This document shows, piece by piece, positions 43,975 through 51,744 of a stretch of 64,000 nt of DNA. The DNA is taken from the NCBI GenBank assembly GCA_031425035.1, contig JANPIN010000121.1, positions 33,160 through 97,159 of the forward strand. The letters run 5' to 3'. This DNA is from M3007 sp031425035 (GTDB lineage Bacteria > Bacteroidota > Bacteroidia > Chitinophagales > Saprospiraceae). The notes beneath the pieces are model-generated. The model saw nothing but the letters and a program-made list of their open reading frames with translations, was not told the DNA's origin and searched no databases. A program made the translations under genes and the position numbers. The first letter of the stretch is position 1; each line of letters opens with the position of its first letter.

Positions 43975-44799
43975 ATGAGTTATTCAAACGGCTTGCGGGA
44001 TATTCACCCCAATGCAAAGATCGGCCACAACGTCACCATTGGCCCGTTCACCGTGATCGAGGCAGACGTCGTCATTGGCGACAACTGCTGGATTGGATCC
44101 AACGTGAACATCCTCAACGGCGCGCGCATCGGCGAAGGCTGCCGGATTTTTCCCGGTGCTGTGGTCAGTGCTATTCCACAAGATCTGAAATACCGGGGGG
44201 AAAACACCACGCTCATCATTGGGAATAACGTGACCGTACGGGAATGCTGCACGCTTAACCGCGGAACCAGTGCCGCCAATACGACTATCATCGGCGATGA
44301 GTGCCTGCTGATGGCTTATGTACACGTTGCCCACGATTGCGTGATCGCTGATCGCTGTGTGCTGGCGAATAATGTTACCCTGGCCGGGCACATCGACATC
44401 GGTTATCAGGCCACGCTCGGCGGGATGGTGGCCGTCCATCAGTTCGTACGTATTGGCGAACATGCCATGGTCGGCGGCGGCTCTTTGGTCCGTAAAGACG
44501 TGCCGCCTTTCGTAACGGCCGCCCGGGAGCCGCTTTCCTATGCGGGTATTAACTCCATTGGCCTGCGTCGCCGGGGCTTTTCCAAAGAAGAAATGCACCA
44601 CATCGAAGATATTTACCGCGTACTGTTCGTGCGGGGTTTGAGCGTGCGCAAGGCGTTGGGCGTGATTGAAGATGAGATCGTGCCTTCAGTACACCGCGAA
44701 CGTATTCTGGATTTCATCCGTACCGCCAAACGCGGCGTCATGAAGGGTTTTCGTACGATGAACGGCGCTAGTAAGGTAGCGGAGCCGGTGCTGGATTAA
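43975..44799 (+). CDS. lpxA: UDP-N-acetylglucosamine acyltransferase LpxA
   Basis: The 274-aa cytoplasmic enzyme adds 3-hydroxyacyl from ACP to UDP-GlcNAc, the first step of lipid A synthesis. It has the hexapeptide left-handed beta-helix (repeated I-G-N and V-G-like units, such as AKIGHNVTIGPFTVIEADVV) and the catalytic-region motif YVHVAHDCVIADRCVLAN, followed by a helical C-terminal domain. I chose ATG 43975 (MSYSNGLRDIHPNA); a GTG at 43933 would add 14 residues without family match. The enzyme directly precedes the LpxC step in the pathway, and their genes are adjacent here as usual in this phylum. Confidence 0.94.
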   Translation: MSYSNGLRDIHPNAKIGHNVTIGPFTVIEADVVIGDNCWIGSNVNILNGARIGEGCRIFPGAVVSAIPQDLKYRGENTTLIIGNNVTVRECCTLNRGTSAANTTIIGDECLLMAYVHVAHDCVIADRCVLANNVTLAGHIDIGYQATLGGMVAVHQFVRIGEHAMVGGGSLVRKDVPPFVTAAREPLSYAGINSIGLRRRGFSKEEMHHIEDIYRVLFVRGLSVRKALGVIEDEIVPSVHRERILDFIRTAKRGVMKGFRTMNGASKVAEPVLD

Positions 44800-44805
44800 G
44801 GACTT

Positions 44806-45429
44806 ATGACAAGCATTCAGCTGCAAAATGCCGGTAAACGTTTCCGCCTGGACTGGATCTTTCGGGGACTGGATTACACGTTTGAAAACGGTCAGCGCTA
44901 TGCGGTACTGGGACCGAATGGTTCCGGGAAGTCCACCCTGCTAAAGGTGCTTTCGGGGCATCTTTCTCCCTCCAAAGGCAGCGTTTCCTTTGCCAAAAAT
45001 GGGCAGCCAATTCCTGCCGAAACACTGTATCAGCAGGTGAGTTATGCCGCGCCGTATATCGAACTGATCGAGGAATTTACGCTGGAAGAAGCCCTGCATT
45101 TTCATGCTAAATTAAAGCCCTTGATACCGGATATGACCCCCAACCGGCTGGGTGAAATCCTGGCTTTATCCCGCGCCCGCAATAAGGAGATCCGCTTTTT
45201 TTCTTCGGGTATGAAACAGCGGCTTAAACTTGCCCTGGCCATTTGCTCCGCTACGCCCATCCTGCTGCTGGACGAGCCCGCCACTAACCTCGACGAGCAG
45301 GGAGTAGGCTGGTACAAAAACCTGCTGCAGGAATATGCCGCCGACCGGCTGGTGATCATCGCTTCCAATGACCCGCATGACGCCGAATTTTGCCCCCGGC
45401 ACCTCAATATTCTGGACTATAAAAAATAA
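44806..45429 (+). CDS. ABC transporter ATP-binding protein (no adjacent permease)
   Basis: The 207-aa ATPase has Walker A GPNGSGKST (in YAVLGPNGSGKSTLLKVLSG), signature FSSGMKQRLKLA and Walker B ILLLDEPATNLDEQG. It begins 6 bp after lpxA, so it may belong to that transcript. The nucleotide-binding fold is complete but short, resembling CcmA-type or heme/lipid exporter ATPases that pair with a separate permease. No permease is adjacent, so the substrate is unknown. Its last codon abuts the stop of the convergent trpE-like gene without a gap. Confidence 0.88.
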   Translation: MTSIQLQNAGKRFRLDWIFRGLDYTFENGQRYAVLGPNGSGKSTLLKVLSGHLSPSKGSVSFAKNGQPIPAETLYQQVSYAAPYIELIEEFTLEEALHFHAKLKPLIPDMTPNRLGEILALSRARNKEIRFFSSGMKQRLKLALAICSATPILLLDEPATNLDEQGVGWYKNLLQEYAADRLVIIASNDPHDAEFCPRHLNILDYKK

Positions 45430-46905
45430 TCAGTCCTGAAACTTAGCCACCGCTGCCAGGAAAGCGCCGGCTTTGATGTGCGTCTCCTTTAATTCACTTT
45501 CCGGTACGGATTCATACAGCAGCGTGGCGCCCGCACAAAACTGTAGCTGGCCATCGCGTAAATGCGCGGTGCGGATGGTAATGGCCGTGTTCACGTCGCC
45601 GTTCAGCAGGAGCCAGCCAATACTGCCGCCGTAATAACCGCGGCTATGCATTTCGATTTGCTCGATATATTCCATGGCCGCCACTTTGGGAGCGCCCGTC
45701 AGGGTGCCGGCATTCAGGCTGGCAATCAGGGCATCGAAACCCGAATAGCGGGCCTGCAAAATGCCGCTCACCTGGGCAACCGTGTGGGTTACGTGGGAAT
45801 ATTTTTCAACGATCCGGTAATGATCGATCTCGATGCCCGGCTGGCAAATTCGCGCCAGATCGTTGCGTCCCAGGTCGATGAGCATGTCCAGCTCGGAGTT
45901 TTCCTTGGGCGAATTCAGGAGTTCCATCATCAGGTGGTGATCTTCGACCGGATCGCTCGAGCGCCGCACCGAGCCGCTGATCGGGCGTAGGGTAGCGCGG
46001 CCGTTTTCATAGCGCAGCATCATTTCCGGACTGGCCCCCAGCAGGATCTCGTCGCCGAAATCAAAGAAAAAGAGGTAGGGCGATGGATTGATGGATTTAT
46101 AGCGTTCATATAAAACTAATGGGTCGCCGGCATAGGTGGCGGTCAGTTTCCGGCTTAATACAATTTCCAGCAACTCGCCTTCAAAACAAAGTTGCACCCC
46201 CCGGGCCACTTGTTTTTTGAACGTTTCATCATCGGGCGTAACGCTGATTTTGCCCACATGCAAGGCGGCGGCAGGTTCCGGCGCTTTTTGCTGGACGGCC
46301 AGACACTTTTCCTGTAAAACTTCCAGGTCTGTTTCTGCGGCCTGTTTTTCGGGCCGGGTAACGTATAAACTCAGATCCTGGGTCAGGTGATTGAAAATCA
46401 GGATATTATCAAATAAAAACAGATGAAAGTCAGGCTCGGCGCAGGGCTTTTTATGCTGTAGGTCTTCAAATTGATAAACAAACTGGTAGGACATAGCCCC
46501 GTAAAAACCCATGAAATTTTTATCATCCGCATGAAATTCCGCCAGCACCCGACGCAGGGGTTGAACGATATTTTGCCGTTCGAGGCGGTCTTCTTCGGCG
46601 CCTTGGAAGGGGAGTTTGGGAATGTGTAAACGCAGGTTTCCATGCTGCTCTTTCTCGATGAATTCCTGGTAATGCAAACGAATAAAATCATAGAAAAGCC
46701 GGCCGCGTGGGTGTAATAAACGGATGTTCAGGTGGTCGTCTTTCCCCAGGAGTTCCAAAGTCGGTTCCAGCCCGATCACCGATAAGCGACTGGATTTGTC
46801 CACCGCCGACGCGGATTCAAATAAACAGGAGGGCAGCTCGTTCTTCAGCTGGGAATACATGGGCAAAGCATCTGAATAGGGCAGGCGGGCGGTCAGGGTG
46901 TGCAT
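45430..46905 (-). CDS. trpE: Anthranilate synthase component I-like chorismate-utilising enzyme
   Basis: The 491-aa protein has the TrpE N-terminal domain (about 1-180) and the chorismate-binding domain (about 220-485): LEIVLSRKL, LRPISGSVRRSSDP, ELDMLIDLGRNDLARI, VEKYSHVTHTVAQVSG, and the GAPKVAAMEYIEQIE and GYYGGSIGWL motifs. These fit anthranilate synthase, the first step of tryptophan synthesis, and are close to PabB and isochorismate synthases. No trpG or other trp gene is adjacent, so the paralogue identity is a little uncertain. A probable promoter lies at 47047-47077 and four spaced CTAAAC-like repeats lie directly upstream of the start (46914-46948). Confidence 0.85.
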   Translation of the reverse strand: MHTLTARLPYSDALPMYSQLKNELPSCLFESASAVDKSSRLSVIGLEPTLELLGKDDHLNIRLLHPRGRLFYDFIRLHYQEFIEKEQHGNLRLHIPKLPFQGAEEDRLERQNIVQPLRRVLAEFHADDKNFMGFYGAMSYQFVYQFEDLQHKKPCAEPDFHLFLFDNILIFNHLTQDLSLYVTRPEKQAAETDLEVLQEKCLAVQQKAPEPAAALHVGKISVTPDDETFKKQVARGVQLCFEGELLEIVLSRKLTATYAGDPLVLYERYKSINPSPYLFFFDFGDEILLGASPEMMLRYENGRATLRPISGSVRRSSDPVEDHHLMMELLNSPKENSELDMLIDLGRNDLARICQPGIEIDHYRIVEKYSHVTHTVAQVSGILQARYSGFDALIASLNAGTLTGAPKVAAMEYIEQIEMHSRGYYGGSIGWLLLNGDVNTAITIRTAHLRDGQLQFCAGATLLYESVPESELKETHIKAGAFLAAVAKFQD

Positions 46906-46913
46906 GTATGGTG

Positions 46914-46948
46914 GTTTAGAGTAGTTTAGAAGGTTTAGGCGGGTTTAG
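46914..46948. repeat. Four GTTTAG repeats at 9-10 bp spacing
   Basis: GTTTAG occurs at 46914, 46924, 46933 and 46943, all just upstream of the trpE-like ATG. On the minus strand these read CTAAAC at about one helical turn. It could be a small microsatellite or a row of binding sites on the same face of DNA. Confidence 0.5.
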
Positions 46949-47046
46949 TAGCTGGCCGTCAGCCATGTAAATCCGGGGTTGCGTTCAAAACCACTTTGTG
47001 CTGGCTGTAAATGATTTAAATGTAATAATGTATCAGTACGATGATG

Positions 47047-47077
47047 CAAAGATTTGATAAATTTTCCAATTAAGCAA
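47047..47077 (-). promoter_or_regulatory. Possible promoter of the trpE-like gene
   Basis: On the minus strand TTG (47075-47077) precedes AATCTTTG (47047-47054) by 20 nt. The -7 box has two mismatches from TAnnTTTG. The leader to ATG 46905 would be about 135 nt and contains the GTTTAG repeats. Confidence 0.35.
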
Positions 47078-47127
47078 CCATTGGGTGGGAATTTCCGTCT
47101 TGACTACCAAATAGCGTTTACGCAGAA

Positions 47128-47952
47128 ATGAAAAATATACACGCCCCATTCCGGCAGGCGCTGATCCTTGTACTGGGTCTTTTCCTGGCGCTGAGCATGC
47201 GGGCACAAAGTAGTGACAGCTTCCTGCTGGTGCAGACCCTGCCCCTGCCGGCGACATTCGCCACTACGGACAACCTCGGCAACTTGTATATTCTCGGCCC
47301 GGACAATGCCCTGGAAAAATATAATGCCGAGGGCCGGCGACTGGCACGCTACAGCAACAACCGGCTGGGGCCGGCCACTTCCGTGGATGCTGCCAATCCG
47401 TTGAAATTAGTGATCTGGTACGCCGAGTTTCGGACCGTTGTTTTCCTGGACCGCAGCCTGACCGAGTTGGGTACGCTTTTGCTGGATGCTGCCGGATTTG
47501 ACCTGGTGCGCAACGTGGCCATGTCTTTCGACGGTAACCTCTGGGTGTATGATGAAGCGCTTTTTAAGTTAAAAAAAATAAGTCCGGAAGGACTGACGCT
47601 TTTTGAAACCCCCGCTTTGAACCAGTTACTGACGCTGCCGCCGACGGCTGACGGCTTGAAGGAAATTGGTAACCAGGTCTACCTCGCCGACCAGCGCCAA
47701 GGCGTTTTTGTTTTTGATCAATATGCTGCCCTGCTCACCACCTGGACCGATAAAAGCAAAGATTTTTACGCTGTGGAAGGGCGGCAATATTTTTTGACGG
47801 ATACTGCGCTGCGCATTCGTACGACCCGGCCATTTATGGAAACCAACGTGGTGTTACCGGAAGTGGTGAATGAAAAAAGCCGCTTTCGATTGAACGAGCA
47901 GCGGCTTTTGATCTGGGATGAACGCGGGGTGCGCGTGTATCGTGTGCCGTAA
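47128..47952 (+). CDS. Secreted beta-propeller-like protein of unknown function
   Basis: The 274-aa protein has a signal peptide (residues about 1-26, ending SMRAQ) and repeated blades such as ATTDNLGNLYILGPDNALEK and VAMSFDGNLWVYDEALFKLK, suggesting an NHL- or WD-like beta-propeller of about five or six short units. No catalytic motif or sorting domain is visible, so it is probably periplasmic or outer-membrane-associated. It is divergent from trpE and ends 37 bp before the convergent pdxH gene. Function is unknown. Confidence 0.7.
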   Translation: MKNIHAPFRQALILVLGLFLALSMRAQSSDSFLLVQTLPLPATFATTDNLGNLYILGPDNALEKYNAEGRRLARYSNNRLGPATSVDAANPLKLVIWYAEFRTVVFLDRSLTELGTLLLDAAGFDLVRNVAMSFDGNLWVYDEALFKLKKISPEGLTLFETPALNQLLTLPPTADGLKEIGNQVYLADQRQGVFVFDQYAALLTTWTDKSKDFYAVEGRQYFLTDTALRIRTTRPFMETNVVLPEVVNEKSRFRLNEQRLLIWDERGVRVYRVP

Positions 47953-47989
47953 ATGTTTATAATGCGGACAGCGCAAAAAAAAGCAGGCT

Positions 47990-48646
47990 TTAAGGAGCAA
48001 GGCGCTGTATTTGCCAGTTGTTCGCCCCATCGCGTTGGAAACAAATACGATCGTGCAACCGGCTGGGGCGACCCTGCCAGAATTCAATCAAATCCGGTAC
48101 CACGCGATAACCGCCCCAGAATGGAGGTAGCGGCAACACCGGATCCATAGCATACTGCGCATTTAGTGCTGCTTCCCTGGCTTCCAGCACCGAGCGCCCG
48201 GCAATCACCTGGCTTTGCGGACTGGCCCAGGCGCCGATCTGGCTGGTTTTAGGACGGCTCTGAAAATAAGTCCGCGATTCGTTCGCATCGACTTTTTCCA
48301 CTTTGCCCTCTATTCGGATTTGACGTTCCAGTTCCAGCCAGGTAAACAATAACGCAGCCTGGGGATTTACCGCCAGTTCCTGCCCTTTTTTACTTTCATA
48401 ATTAGTGTAAAAGATAAAACCCTGCTGGTCAAAACTTTTCAACAGCACGGTACGCGCACTGGGCTGCCCCTGTTGGTTCGAGGTAGCCAGGGTCATGGCA
48501 TTTGGTTCAGGTAACTGACTATCCACGGCTTCCTGGAACCAGGTCGAAAACTGGGCAAAGGGGTCGGGTAAAATGTCGGTTTCGGAAAGTGCCTCGCGGA
48601 CATAATTCTGACGCAGGGCGTGGAGGTCAAGGGAAGGATCAGGCAT
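47990..48646 (-). CDS. pdxH: Pyridoxamine 5'-phosphate oxidase
   Basis: The 218-aa FMN enzyme oxidises pyridoxamine or pyridoxine phosphate to pyridoxal phosphate (vitamin B6). Conserved segments are NAMTLATSNQQGQPSARTV, LKSFDQQGFIFYTNYESKKG, ARTYFQSRPKTSQIGAWAS-like FQSRPKTSQIGAWASPQSQV, and the C-terminal PPFWGGYRVVPDLIEFWQG and RLHDRICFQR. Length is normal. I chose ATG 48646; a TTG two codons earlier (48652) is possible but lies within the predicted -7 box. The start codon follows that box by 3 nt, so the mRNA is probably leaderless. Confidence 0.95.
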   Translation of the reverse strand: MPDPSLDLHALRQNYVREALSETDILPDPFAQFSTWFQEAVDSQLPEPNAMTLATSNQQGQPSARTVLLKSFDQQGFIFYTNYESKKGQELAVNPQAALLFTWLELERQIRIEGKVEKVDANESRTYFQSRPKTSQIGAWASPQSQVIAGRSVLEAREAALNAQYAMDPVLPLPPFWGGYRVVPDLIEFWQGRPSRLHDRICFQRDGANNWQIQRLAP

Positions 48647-48649
48647 TTG

Positions 48650-48681
48650 CAAAGGTGGATTTTATATCATTATTTATCAAA
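48650..48681 (-). promoter_or_regulatory. Promoter of pdxH, probably leaderless
   Basis: On the minus strand TTTG (48678-48681), a 20-nt spacer and CACCTTTG (48650-48657) match the Bacteroidota consensus with one mismatch. The pdxH ATG (48646) begins 3 nt after the box, close to where transcription should start. Confidence 0.6.
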
Positions 48682-48695
48682 CGTAATTTGCGTAT

Positions 48696-48703
48696 TACTT
48701 TTG
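48696..48703 (+). promoter_or_regulatory. -7 box of the cupin-8 gene
   Basis: TACTTTTG fits TAnnTTTG and lies 62 nt before the ATG at 48766. A TTTA at 48673-48676 is 19 nt upstream as a weak -33. It is divergent from, and about 40 bp away from, the pdxH promoter. Confidence 0.4.
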
Positions 48704-48765
48704 CAAACTGAACTGACGCAGACTTGTTCCATTAAGTTCTTTTGTTTACAAAAAAACATTCCTCT

Positions 48766-49620
48766 ATGCTGGAGTTACAGCCTATTGAACGCCGTTCCGG
48801 TCTCAATTCCGAAACTTTCGCGAGTGAATTTTTTGAACCAAAGATGCCGGTGGTACTCACTGACCTCATGGCCCAGTGGCCCGCCAGGGAAAAATGGACC
48901 ATCGATTATTTTAAAGCTAAATACGGTCATCTACGCGTACCCGTGGTCTCCAACAACTACTCCAAACCGGGAAGGGGCTATATGAGTCCGGATCGGGTAA
49001 TTTCTTTCAAAGAATACCTGGAAATTCTGGAATCAGGTCCGACCGATTTGCGCATTTTCCTGTGGAATATTTTTCGGGAAGCGCCGGAATTGCGCGAGGA
49101 TTTTCTAATTCCAAACATCATGCATGGTTTTGTCAACGAACTGCCCTTCATGTTTTTTGGCGGACAGGGTTCCAAAGTGGCCATGCACTACGATATTGAC
49201 ATGAGCAATGTTTTTCTCAACCAGATCCATGGCCGCAAGCGCGTGATCCTTTTTGCGCCCGATCAAAGCCGGCTCCTGTATCAACATCCCTTCACGGTTG
49301 CCAGTTATGTCGACGTAAACCACCCCGATTTGAACCGTTTTCCGGCCCTGGCTTTCGCCAAAGGTTATGAAGTGACGCTCGAACCCGGCGAATCGGTGTT
49401 TATTCCTTCCGGTTTCTGGCATTATATTGAATACACAGACGGCGGTTACTCGATCAGCCTGCGGGCTTTCGGTTCCATTCCGGCCCGCATGCGCGGACTC
49501 GCCAATATTGCGACCCACTTTGTGGTGGATAAGGGCATGAACCGCCTGATCGGGCCAAGCTGGCGCAAATTGAAAGAGCACATGGCCGATCGACGGGCCG
49601 AAGAAATCATACAACCCTAA
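48766..49620 (+). CDS. Cupin-8/JmjC-like Fe(II)/2-oxoglutarate oxygenase
   Basis: The 284-aa protein has a JmjC-like cupin fold with iron-ligand pattern His141-x-Asp143 (VAMHYDIDMSNVFLNQI) and distal His219 (IPSGFWHYIEYTDGG). The HGRKRVILFAPDQSRLLY segment matches Cupin_8 proteins, which include hydroxylases of proteins and tRNA. No signal peptide is present, so it acts in the cytoplasm. The substrate is unknown. I chose ATG 48766 (MLELQPIERR); a TTG at 48742 would add eight residues rich in Lys and Ser. The gene is divergent from pdxH. Confidence 0.85.
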   Translation: MLELQPIERRSGLNSETFASEFFEPKMPVVLTDLMAQWPAREKWTIDYFKAKYGHLRVPVVSNNYSKPGRGYMSPDRVISFKEYLEILESGPTDLRIFLWNIFREAPELREDFLIPNIMHGFVNELPFMFFGGQGSKVAMHYDIDMSNVFLNQIHGRKRVILFAPDQSRLLYQHPFTVASYVDVNHPDLNRFPALAFAKGYEVTLEPGESVFIPSGFWHYIEYTDGGYSISLRAFGSIPARMRGLANIATHFVVDKGMNRLIGPSWRKLKEHMADRRAEEIIQP

Positions 49621-49624
49621 GCAT

Positions 49625-49665
49625 AAAAGAGGCTGTCACATAAATGTTATGCAACAGCCTCTTTT
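49625..49665. terminator. Bidirectional terminator related to the MITE end
   Basis: AAAAGAGGCTGT (49625-49636) pairs perfectly with 49654-49665, and the loop itself is partly palindromic. T-rich tails follow on both strands. It lies between the convergent cupin-8 and YceI genes. Bases 49630-49647 match the outer end of the element at 4638 at 17 of 18 positions (GAGGCTGTC, C or A, CATAAATGT), so it may be a domesticated transposon end. Confidence 0.75.
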
Positions 49666-49706
49666 ATTTTTCAGCCATGGTTTTCGTACAAACCAATGGG
49701 AGCGTT

Positions 49707-50243
49707 TTAGGCTTGTTTGATCAGTTCCACGTGGCAGTTGATGCGTACCGTGTCGGCCAGCACAATGCCGCCCGTCTCGGTGACCGCGCTCCAGACCAGG
49801 CCAAAATCTTTACGGTTGATGTCACCGTTGAGTTCGAAACCCGCACGGGTGTTGCCCCATGGATCCTGGGCCACACCACCAAATTCGACTTTGAGCGTAA
49901 CCGGTTTAGTAACGTCGCGAATGGTCAGGTCACCGGTCAGGTTATAGTTACCATCGGCATCCGGCTTCGTCGCTTCGGTGGCCGTAAATATTAACTGTGG
50001 GTACGTTTCCACGTCGAAAAACTCGGGGCTCTTCAAGTGACCGTCGCGTTGTTCGCTTTTGGTGTTGATCGAGGCTGTTTCTGCGGTGAAGGAAATTTTA
50101 GCGTTGGAAAAATCCTCGCCTTCCGTTTCCGCTTCTCCACTGAAAATATCAAAACCGCCCGTTGTGTTGCTGATCATCATGTGTCGTACGCGAAAAGCGA
50201 TTTCCGAATGCGAAGTGTCGATTGCCCATTTTGTCGTTGCCAT
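49707..50243 (-). CDS. YceI-family protein
   Basis: The 178-aa protein matches YceI (lipocalin-like fold that binds isoprenoid lipids): MATTKWAIDTSHSEIAFRV, the middle SFTAETASINTKSEQRDGHL and KSPEFFDVETYPQLIF, and FELNGDINRKDFGLVW with the conserved Asn-Arg-x-Asp-Phe. No signal peptide is present, so this copy is cytoplasmic, unlike E. coli YceI. Function is uncertain: polyisoprenoid binding or stress response in relatives. A TACATTTG -7 box lies at 50289-50296 on the minus strand. Confidence 0.92.
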   Translation of the reverse strand: MATTKWAIDTSHSEIAFRVRHMMISNTTGGFDIFSGEAETEGEDFSNAKISFTAETASINTKSEQRDGHLKSPEFFDVETYPQLIFTATEATKPDADGNYNLTGDLTIRDVTKPVTLKVEFGGVAQDPWGNTRAGFELNGDINRKDFGLVWSAVTETGGIVLADTVRINCHVELIKQA

Positions 50244-50288
50244 TGTATGTTGTTTTTAAATTGTTATCAATAATAGGTGTTACAACAT

Positions 50289-50296
50289 CAAATGTA
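50289..50296 (-). promoter_or_regulatory. -7 box of the YceI gene
   Basis: On the minus strand TACATTTG matches TAnnTTTG perfectly, 46 nt before the YceI ATG (50243). The -33 region is weak. Confidence 0.4.
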
Positions 50297-50328
50297 AAAA
50301 CATGTTTTTGGAAACCCTAAATAAAAAG

Positions 50329-51708
50329 TTATAATTTTCCCTGCCAGGCCTGGAAAGCTTCTTCCAGAATGGGTCCTTCCCAGTTTTCTTCAATATTTTC
50401 CAGGTCTAATACCTGATCGAAGAATTGGCTTTGGGCCTCGTCTTCGCGTAAAGCGAGGTGATAGGGGGTGGTACTGAACGTCACCATCGAGTAGACCGGT
50501 AAAAATTCCGGGTGGCGGGCATGCAGTTGAGCAGCCATTTTTTTACGCAGTATGAAGCGCGGGTCGGCTACCAGATCCCGCATTTCGACGAAGTTGCGCT
50601 GCGCGAGTTCGGCAATGGCATCGGCGTCCGGTTGGCGCTGCTGCGCGAAAGCAGGAATTATTTGTGCCCAGTCGCCGCTATACTGCTCATACAGGGCATC
50701 GAGAATGGTGCAGTCTTCGAAACCGGCGTTCATACCCTGGCCATAAAAAGGTACAATGGCGTGTGCTGCGTCTCCAATGAGCAGGATCCGGTTTTGCCAC
50801 TGCCAGGGTTTGCATTTCACCGTTACCAGGGAGGAGGTCGGGTTTTGCTGAAAATCCGTCAGCAGACCGGGCATCAAAGCCAGGGTATCCGGGAAATAAG
50901 TACTGAAAAAATTCAGCACGTCGGCATCGGTTTTCAGGTGCTCGAACGAGACCGGGCCTTCAAAAGGCAGGAAAAGCGTGCAGGTAAAACTGCCGTCGGC
51001 ATTCGGCAGGGCGATCACCATGAAATTGCCCCGCGGCCAGATGTGCAGGGCCGCAGGATCCATGCGGTAGGGAAAAAAGGGCACATTTTCCGGTTTTTCG
51101 GCGGCCGGAATGGTGAGTTCCTTATAACCATGTTCCAGATAGGTCTGGGCATAGTCGAAACGGTCCGTGCGTTGCAAAGCATAGCGTACCGCACTAAAAG
51201 CACCATCAGCGGCAAAAATGAGCGGTGCATCCAGCGTCTTTATTTCGCCGGTCCGCGTGTCCTCCACGGTGAGTTTCGGTTGCTGCAGATCGACCTCCAC
51301 ACAGCGGTGTTCAAAAAAGAACTCGACGTTGGGAAATTCGGCCGCAATGCGGAGTAGTTCCAGGTTCAGGCCGCCGCGCGAAACGGAGTAAATAGCCTCC
51401 CCATCTTTTCCATAGGGTTGAAAAGTGAGGTCGCCGCTAACGGCGTGCATCATACGTCCCGGCATAGGAATGGCGACCTGCTCGATTTTCTCGCGAATGC
51501 CGGCTTTTTCAATAGCTTTCCAACCCCGCACGCTCATGGCCAGGTTGATGGAACGACCACCCTGATAACCGGCGGCACGCATATCGGGCCGACGCTCGAA
51601 CACTTTCACGGCATATCCGCGGCGGGCCAGAAATACGGCCCATAATGCACCCACCAGTCCGGCGCCAACCACGATGGCTTCTTTTTTACCGGCAATTGAA
51701 TTTTCCAT
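50329..51708 (-). CDS. kmo: Kynurenine 3-monooxygenase
   Basis: The 459-aa FAD enzyme hydroxylates L-kynurenine to 3-hydroxykynurenine, a step in tryptophan degradation or the eukaryote-like NAD route. Evidence is the Rossmann motif IVVGAGLVGALWAVFLARRG (about 12-31), the KMO motif AAGYQGGRSINLAMSVRG, the substrate-contacting segment PVTFSTTPYH-like SMVTFSTTPYHLA, and the flavin motif GDAAHAIVPFYGQGMNAGFED. Two terminal helices seen in eukaryotic KMO are absent. No kynureninase or tryptophan dioxygenase gene is adjacent. TolC lies 37 bp downstream on the same strand. Confidence 0.9.
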   Translation of the reverse strand: MENSIAGKKEAIVVGAGLVGALWAVFLARRGYAVKVFERRPDMRAAGYQGGRSINLAMSVRGWKAIEKAGIREKIEQVAIPMPGRMMHAVSGDLTFQPYGKDGEAIYSVSRGGLNLELLRIAAEFPNVEFFFEHRCVEVDLQQPKLTVEDTRTGEIKTLDAPLIFAADGAFSAVRYALQRTDRFDYAQTYLEHGYKELTIPAAEKPENVPFFPYRMDPAALHIWPRGNFMVIALPNADGSFTCTLFLPFEGPVSFEHLKTDADVLNFFSTYFPDTLALMPGLLTDFQQNPTSSLVTVKCKPWQWQNRILLIGDAAHAIVPFYGQGMNAGFEDCTILDALYEQYSGDWAQIIPAFAQQRQPDADAIAELAQRNFVEMRDLVADPRFILRKKMAAQLHARHPEFLPVYSMVTFSTTPYHLALREDEAQSQFFDQVLDLENIEENWEGPILEEAFQAWQGKL

Positions 51709-51744
51709 AATGTTTTGACTTTCTATTATTTGATCACGTGCAAA

